From Siphonodentalium dalli (lineage: Eukaryota; Mollusca; Scaphopoda; Gadilida; Siphonodentaliidae), in assembly GCA_032622095.1 (NCBI GenBank), contig CP136061.1, positions 230,264,944 through 230,328,943 of the forward strand: DNA of 64,000 bases, given 5' to 3'. Positions 26,201-35,200 of this stretch are shown piece after piece. The position numbers were made by a program, and so were the translations under genes. Every line of letters starts with the position of its first letter. Within the stretch, counting starts at the first letter, position 1. The notes under the pieces are model-generated. The model saw nothing but the letters and a program-made list of their open reading frames with translations, searched no databases and had not been told where the DNA came from.

Positions 26201-29200
26201 TCAATGTAATGACATGTGCTATATAATCACGGTTGGCTGTTCAATATTATGGCATGTGCTATATAATCACGGTTGGCTGTTCAATGTAATGACATGTGCT
26301 ATATAATCACGGTTGGCTGTTCAATGTAATGACATGTGCTATATGATCACGGTTGGCTGTTCAATGTAATGACATGTGCTATATAATCACGGTTGGCTGT
26401 TCAATATTATGGCATGTGCTATATAATCAAGGTTGGCTGTTCAATGTAATGACATGTGCTATATAATCACGGTTGGCTGTTCAATGTAATGACATGTGCT
26501 ATATGATCACGGTTGGCTGTTCAATGTAATGACATGTGCTATATGATCACGGTTGGCTGTTCAATGTAATGACATGTGCTATATAATCACGGTTGGCTGT
26601 TCAATATTATGGCATGTGCTATATAATCACGGTTGGCTGTTCAATGTAATGACATGTGCTATATAATCACGGTTGGCTGTTCAATGTAATGACATGTGCT
26701 ATATAATCACGGTTGGCTGTTCAATGTAATGACATGCGCTATATGATCACGGTTGGCTGTTCAATATTATGGCATGTGCTATATGATCACGGTTGGCTGT
26801 TCAATGTAATGACATGTGCTATATGATCACGGTTGGCTGTTCAATGTTATGGCATGTGCTATATAATCACGGTTGGCTGTTCAATGTAATGACATGTGCT
26901 ATATAATCACGGTTGGCTGTTCAATGTAATGACATGTGCTATATAATCACGGTTGGCTGTTCAATGTAATGACATGCGCTATATGATCACGGTTGGCTGT
27001 TCAATGTTATGGCATGTGCTATATGATCACGGTTGGCTGTTCAATGTTATGGCATGTGCTATATGATCACGGTTGGCTGTTCAATGTAATGACATGTGCT
27101 ATATAATCACGGTTGGCTGTTCAATGTAATGACATGCGCTATATGATCACGGTTGGCTGTTCAATGTTATGGCATGTGCTATATGATCACGGTTGGCTGT
27201 TCAATGTAATGACATGCGCTATATGATCACGGTTGGCTGTTCAATGTAATGGCATGTGCTATATAATCACGGTTGGCTGTTCAATGTAATGACATGTGCT
27301 ATATGATCACGGTTGGCTGTTCAATGTAATGACATGTGCTATATAATCATGGTTGGCTGTTCAATGTAATGTCATGTGCTATATAATCACGGTTGGCTGT
27401 TCAATGTAATGACATGTGCTATATAATCACGGTTGGCTGTTCAATGTAATGACATGTGCTATATAATCACGGTTGGCTGTTCAATGTAATGACATGTGCT
27501 ATATAATCACGGTTGGCTGTTCAATGTAATGGCATGTGCAATATAATCATGGTTGGCTGTTCAATGTAATGACATGTGCTATATAATCACGGTTGGCTGT
27601 TCAATGTAATGGCATGTGCTATATAATCACGGTTGGCTGTTCAATGTAATGTCATGTGCTATATAATCACGGTTGGCTGTTCAATGTAATGACATGTGCT
27701 ATATAATCACGGTTGGCTGTTCAATGTAATGACATGTGCTATATAATCACGGTTGGCTGTTCAATGTAATGACATGTGCTATATGATCACGGTTGGCTGT
27801 TCAATGTTATGGCATGTGCTATATGATCACGGTTGGCTGTTCAATGTAATGGCATGTGCAATATAATCATGGTTGGCTGTTCAATGTAATGTCATGTGCT
27901 ATATAATCACGGTTGGCTGTTCAATGTAATGGCATGTGCTATGTAATCATGGTTGGATGTTCAATGTAATGTTATGTGCTATATAATCATGGTTGGCGGT
28001 TCAATGTAATGACATGTGCTATGTAATCATGGTTGGCTGTTCAATGTAATGACATGTGCTATATAATCATGGTTGGCTGTTCAATGTAATGTCATGTGCT
28101 ATATAATCACGGTTGGCTGTTCAATGTAATGGCATGTGCTATGTAATCATGGTTGGCTGTTCAATGTAATGTTATGTGCTATATAATCATGGTTGGCGGT
28201 TCAATGTAATGACATGTGCTATATAATCATGGTTGGCTGTTCAATGTAATGACATGTGCTATATAATCATGGTTGGCTGTTCAGTGTAATGTTATGTGCT
28301 ATATAATCATGGTTGGCTGTTCAATGTAATGGCATGTGCTATATAATCACGGTTGGCTGTTCAATGTAATGTCATGTGCTATATAATCACGGTTGGCTGT
28401 TCAATGTAATGACATGTGCTATATAATCACGGTTGGCTGTTCAATGTAATGACATGTGCTATATAATCACGGTTGGCTGTTCAATGTAATGACATGTGCT
28501 ATATGATCACGTTTGGCTGTTCAATGTTATGGCATGTGCTATATGATCACGGTTGGCTGTTCAATGTAATGGCATGTGCAATATAATCATGGTTGGCTGT
28601 TCAATGTAATGTCATGTGCTATATAATCACGGTTGGCTGTTCAATGTAATGGCATGTGCTATGTAATCATGGTTGGCTGTTCAATGTAATGTTATGTGCT
28701 ATATAATCATGGTTGGCGGTTCAATGTAATGACATGTGCTATATAATCATGGTTGGCTGTTCAATGTAATGTTATGTGCTATATAATCATGGTTGGCGGT
28801 TCAATGTAATGACATGTGCTATATAATCATGGTTGGCTGTTCAATGTAATGTCATGTGCTATATAATCATGGTTGGCTGTTCAATGTAATGTTATGTGCT
28901 ATATAATCATGGTTGGCGGTTCAATGTAATGACATGTGCTATATAATCATGGTTGGCTGTTCAATGTAATGTCATGTGCTATATAATCATGGTTGGCTGT
29001 TCAATGTAATGACATGTGCTATATAATCATGGTTGGCTGTTCAATGTAATGTCATGTGCTATATAATCATGGTTGGCTGTTCAATGTAATGTCATGTGCT
29101 ATATAATCACGGTTGGCTGTTCAATGTAATGACATGTGCTATATAATCATGGTTGGCTGTTCAATGTAATGACATGTGCTATATAATCATGGTTGGCTGT

Positions 29201-32200
29201 TCAATGTAATGTCATGTGCTATATAATCATGGTTGGCTGTTCAATGTAATGTCATGTGCTATATAATCACGGTTGGCTGTTCAATGTAATGACATGTGCT
29301 ATATAATCATGGTTGGCTGTTCAATGTAATGTCATGTGCTATATAATCACGGTTGTGCGTCTCCATATGCGTCTGCGTCTGTATTTATTTATATATAGGT
29401 TCATCGATAACAGTTTCCTTAAAGGGGTACTGTACATGAAATCCGGCCATTTATGGGACCATCTCCTTTTAGACTCAACAGAATATATGCAACAAATGAA
29501 TGGATATGAGCCATGGATTAGTGCAAAATTCACTCATTTTATCTATGAATGATGCAAACAACATGTTAATTATAATGAAATGAATTTATGACTCCAGCTA
29601 TTTATTCATTTTCATTATAATTACCATGTTGTTTGCATCGTTCATAGAGCACATGAGTTTATTTTTTGCACTAATCCACGGCTCAAATTCATTCATTTGT
29701 TACATGCATTCCGTTGAGTATAAAAGGAGATGGTCCCATAAATGGCCGGATTAAATGTACAGTACCCCTTTAACAATCATTTTACATTCATATTTCAACA
29801 GCGTTAGAATTTTCCCGGGTATCGAAATAGGTCGATACATATCTGAACTACCTTTCTACGAGCATAAGGTCATAAAACGTACATACAACTTAGAACACAA
29901 TGTACAGGTCCCGTATAAAAACTGTTGGTCATTATTCGTCAGAATTCTGGAATCGGAAAGGCAATGCCAGGTAAAGGTATATTGCGTTATTAACATGCTT
30001 ATATAAACGAAACTTCATGCATCGCATTCGCTTCGACTTATTCACCGACATTAAAGACATATTATGTACTTGTTCGGATGCGTAAAACTGATAAGTTAGT
30101 ATTCAGGCACTATGCCAACTGGAGGAATGTAACATTATACTAACATCGCCGAAAATCTGAAGCAAAACGACCATACCACTCCATAGAAAACATCGTCTGA
30201 ACTACACTCAATTGTAAATATTTACGACTCGATTCGGGACGCATCTATCTGCGATAAACTGACGGAAACGATTTCGCCCTTGAGAGTCATTGCATTAAAT
30301 TGATATATAGGAATGGCTGTGTGTAAATTTTGATATAAATTTGTAAAAATTACTACTTTGAACAAGATTCTCTACCTATTCGATCACCGTGCTGTAGTGT
30401 TTCACATCACTTTAACCCTTTACCCAACAAAACGGCCCTGTGCCAATGCAATGCAATCTCTTACATATGCGAGTCGACCATAGGTCCCCTCGTATATATA
30501 AGAGAATGCATTGGCTTAACACATATTAAAAATTATAAAATTGTCAAAGAATGTAGACAAATATTATACAAAAATTGTTAAAAAATGTAAGAAAAAATTA
30601 TAAAAAAGTGTTTTTTTAGGCCAATACATTCTCTTATATATGCAAGGCGACCTATGGTCGACTCGCATATATAAGAGAATGCATTGGCACAGGGCATAAC
30701 TAACTATCACAATGTGGTCAATGAGCCGGTTCCAATTATATCCATATTTGCATGGTTCTATTGAGACAGACCCAAGATAATTTAGGCTGTTGCAGCTTCA
30801 TTTGGGCTATTTTTCAGGTCGTTTTGTTGGGTAAAGGGTTAAGTACTATAGAATCACAACGTTTCAGAGCAAAGATGGCTCTAAATTTTCTAGATCGTCT
30901 ACGGACGCGTTTGTTGCCGATTAAATATTCGAACCTGCACCAACTAAAATATCTAAAATGTTCCGAAAAATATAATAAACAGAATAGTCCGTTTAAACGT
31001 CTAGCTCTAAATGGATTAAACGCTCTGCATTTGAAGAAATTTCTACTTTCCCTCACATCCAAAAAATTATTCGCTTTTTGTATCATTGTCGCATCAGGAT
31101 AAATCTGCACTTTAAAATTACATGCTATAGCAAAATGGTTATTTTTATATTTGTTAGCAGGCAACCTATATCATTATAAAGTAACTTTATATATTTTTCG
31201 AGTGTACGAAGTACGGTACCTATCAAATAATATAAGTTATCTACAAGATATGAAGATGCCACATCAAATTTGACACCAACTTTTTAAAATAAAAATCGTA
31301 AGCCAACAATGATCTTCGTTTATCATGTGAGTAAGGGTCAATTCACACCGGGCGCGAACACGCGTTTTCTGTCGTCCGCAGCGGCTCACAGTGCGCGATT
31401 TTTACACCGAAAACTACTGAATCGCTTCGTCGCGCGCGATAGTCAGGACAGATAGTCGTTTGAGTGGATTATTTTGGGTCACCGAAATTGTCTCTGAGAT
31501 TCTTCCATTTGTCTTTTACATTGTTGGACTGTTGTATACTTACCAAGCATGCGTGCAATTTATTACTATTTGTAAACATATAATATGTCCAAGCCTTGAA
31601 ATAGCGTGTCTGTCATTTGCAGAATGAGGTCCCCAGAGGGTGAATTTGGTGATGCTAGCCCGCATAGCGGGCTAGCATCACCAAATTCACCCTCTGGGGA
31701 CCTCATTATGCAAATGACAGACACACTATTTCAAGGCTTGAATATGTCAATGCTCCAATGTCATGCTTGACCACATGAGTGAATAAATATATCTTTATCT
31801 GTTAATTGTCAGGACTGTTCAATGCTATACAACTGCTTCATACATAAATTTTGCCCCAGAGATTCGCATATAAAACCGCATTCAAAATTGGTTACTTGAC
31901 CTCCCTCTTAAGGGTTTTGCTAACCCCATTTACTCCCAAATTTGATGGGAGTAAAAAAAAAGGATTCTGTTCATTTCTAGTAGTAACCACAGCAATCAAA
32001 CCCACTTTTGCAACATTTTAAGAGTATAAATTGTGGATTATTTTAGAATTACAAAAATATTAACTTTATGGAGGTTTTTTTTTAAACAATTTGTTTCGAA
32101 CCCAAATTCAACAAAAACAAAGTCAATATCTAAGAAAAAATATGGCTATGAAGAATGATGAAGAATAAAATAATATATATTCATATTTATCAAGCGTTCT

Positions 32201-35200
32201 TTGATAACATCATTAAGAACCAATTGTTTACAAATGGTAAATTTACTTGGTCCATGTACACTGCTGGTTGAGGTGAATGTTTAGTGTTAATATCTGTGGA
32301 CAGTGGCGTGTTGTGAATATCTTGACAAATTAATTGTGCGATCCTCAATCTGACACACCCTGTATGTAAAAAAAACATTAACTTGACCCATCACATTCAG
32401 CTCCCAAACAGCATTCCTGACCACCATAAATTATACTATTGAAATGTTACATCAATGGGTTTGGTTGCTGTGATTACTAACAGAAGTGAACAGAATCATT
32501 TATTTGACTCCATGAAGTTTGGGTTGAACATGGGTTAGCATAGTCAGACTCCGACCTGGTAACAGGGCTAATGCCCTCATGTCGGACCGCCGTCGCTCTT
32601 CAGCATGAGCGACAAGCTAAGTATTAAAAAAAGTATTAAAAAAAGTTTGAGAATCAAGTAACATAGTAATTAAAGTTATCAATATTGCAAGTTATATTAA
32701 CCTTGACACCTACCAGAATGTGTGTATAATTATTTAATCAAAAAATTAAGTCGGAAAACATGTTGACAAAACGTTGTAAAAATGGGTGAAGTAGGAGCTA
32801 ACATATCACATGACTCCGTGCGTCCCGTGCAAATTATCGCGCATGGCACATGTCACCGAACATGATTCTGCAACCCGCGCGACTGTATAAGGAAGTTAAC
32901 AGTACGCATGCGTAACAAATTGGAATTGATTAGTTGTAAAATCTACACGAATGCACATATTGTCGATACCCTCAATTATATCAGGCCACATGAAGTGTAC
33001 ACTCAGTGTGAACGCATGTGATGAGCTTGACATGTGCACGGGGAACTCACAGGGGGATTCATGACATGATGGGTCACTTGCAATGGTCTACGAACACACG
33101 ACATAAAATGTAGCAACCTCCTATCAGATAAAGTTCAAAATTACATTGCAAGTTCCAAAGACTGCTCAAGTAGAAACGGAGAAGAAAATGCCTTCCATTA
33201 TTTCTTTGATTGTTACCTACATTCGATCCCAAGAATTCACCTATTAAATAAATTACTTCCTTATAATAATTACTCACTAAAAATTCTGCTATTTGGAGAC
33301 CCTGCTCTTCGTGATTACGACAATACCAAATTTCTTAGCTGCACAATCAGTCATCCGTGACACAACACTAGATTCTATTGACTAACTCTAGCAACATAAC
33401 AAACTTTTTTGTATTTGAGATTTTGTTGAAATATTTTGGGTATTGTAGTAATTTAGAACATAAACATAACCATTTGATTGAGTTTCATTTCTTAGAATTG
33501 GTCTAAGTTAGAAAAATTGACTTTGAAAAAATTTCAGTTTTAAGACATGAGAAATTCATATTTCGATAAATGCTCCAAAGTCGAACCCATGACATAAAAC
33601 ACACCAGGATTCACTCAGTTAGGTAATATTGTGTCCTTGTATTAATTAAGGTTATATTCTGTTGAAATATGATCTAATTGATGGAATTAATTGTCAGCAA
33701 TGAATGTGCCATGAGCGGCAAGTGGCGGACAACATGGAAAAAAGGGAAGAAAATTGAAACATTTTGCCAGAATGTATATATATATCTGGAAAGCAGCCTA
33801 TAGAATGACACAGCATGCTGCAGCTAAGTTATGTGAATGACAGGCTCACTTTATCGAATGTCCTTGATTTGATCTTGATAATATTGCCTTTCACTTCTTT
33901 AGAACTCCAAGAATGTGAAGTTCAAAATGTATAACTTGACTCTCCCTTATAATTACGGTAACTAAAAATTGTGTCCCCCTGATCACCATATATTGGAAAT
34001 AAATGGGCATTGGGCTTGTTATTATGTTATCCTGATAGCATTCAGTCATACACTGTATGACAGTCCAGTGAGTGCAACCAACTGATTTTCAATAATATGT
34101 ACTGTCACCACAGGCCTTCTAAACAGTGATTGAGATCTTAATAAATATAAATTTAATGCATCTATTCTCCATCACTTTGTACAAGAAGTCCATTTATAGT
34201 AAGGTAAGTGGGCGGTATCTGGAGAAGTCGGTCCCCACGGAGTCGGGCCCATACGAAGACATCCCTACGCGAAGTCGGCCCCATTAATTAGAAGGGACTA
34301 AATCAGCTTAATTTTATTGAGGTAGTGTTTATGTTGGCTAATTGTGAGGTCCTCAATTTTTGCAAAAATATATAATATGATATCACTCAATTATGGAATG
34401 TGTTCCGTTTAGCATGAGTACAGTATCAAATAAATGCATGATGAAGACTTTTAATTTAAAGGTAGGCTCAGTTTACTATAGACCCCGCATGACCAAGACT
34501 CAAGAGCCCCATAAATGTTTGTGTTATAGCGACTGATGGTTCACTAAAGACCCACCCTTGTGCTCTACCACAACTGTTTAGAATGCCTGTGAATGTAACT
34601 ACAATACTTTACACATCACAGCTTTCAATGAGATTATTACATATATTATACATCCGAGCCTTGAAATAGTGTCTGTCATTTGCAGAATGAGGTCCCCAGA
34701 CGGCAAATTTAGTGATGCTAACCAGCATAGCGTGTTAGTATCACCAAATTCACCCTCTGGGGACCTCATTCTGCAAATGACAGGCAAACGATTTCAAGGC
34801 TTGAATGCACACAGCATAATATATATAAACCACTTTTACTTATGTTATACATACAGTTTATATTCACAGAATGTTATACTATTTTGTGTAAAATTACACT
34901 TTCAACTTGTTTTTTTTCTGCTAACAAAATAAAATATAATTTAACACCTGTAGCGATCAGCTGTTTTGACCAGGTACTTAGGTGTGAAACTGAAACTGAT
35001 ATAACGGTAATCACAACAATTGATAAGTTGTGTCGGAGACAATGGGAACAAGGCAATGGGACTCAGAATATACGTATTCAATGTTTAGCTTCACCTACCA
35101 CAAAATACACAAGTGAAATATACTCTTATTATAGCTTTTGCTTCGTAAAAAGCGTTCCGTTCGCGAAAACGTGCTTCAGATCTGATCTAAAGCGGAAGTG

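Noticed and set aside
26029-29354. CRISPR-like regular repeat spacing
   Set aside because: Units are contiguous 40-bp copies with no unique spacers, in a eukaryotic intron.
30752-31164. Opposite 116-codon frames on both strands
   Set aside because: They begin inside the family A MITE and carry no recognisable motif.
32545-32620. tRNA-derived SINE
   Set aside because: Only a weak B-box-like GGTCGGAGTC on the minus strand; no convincing A box, cloverleaf or second copy.
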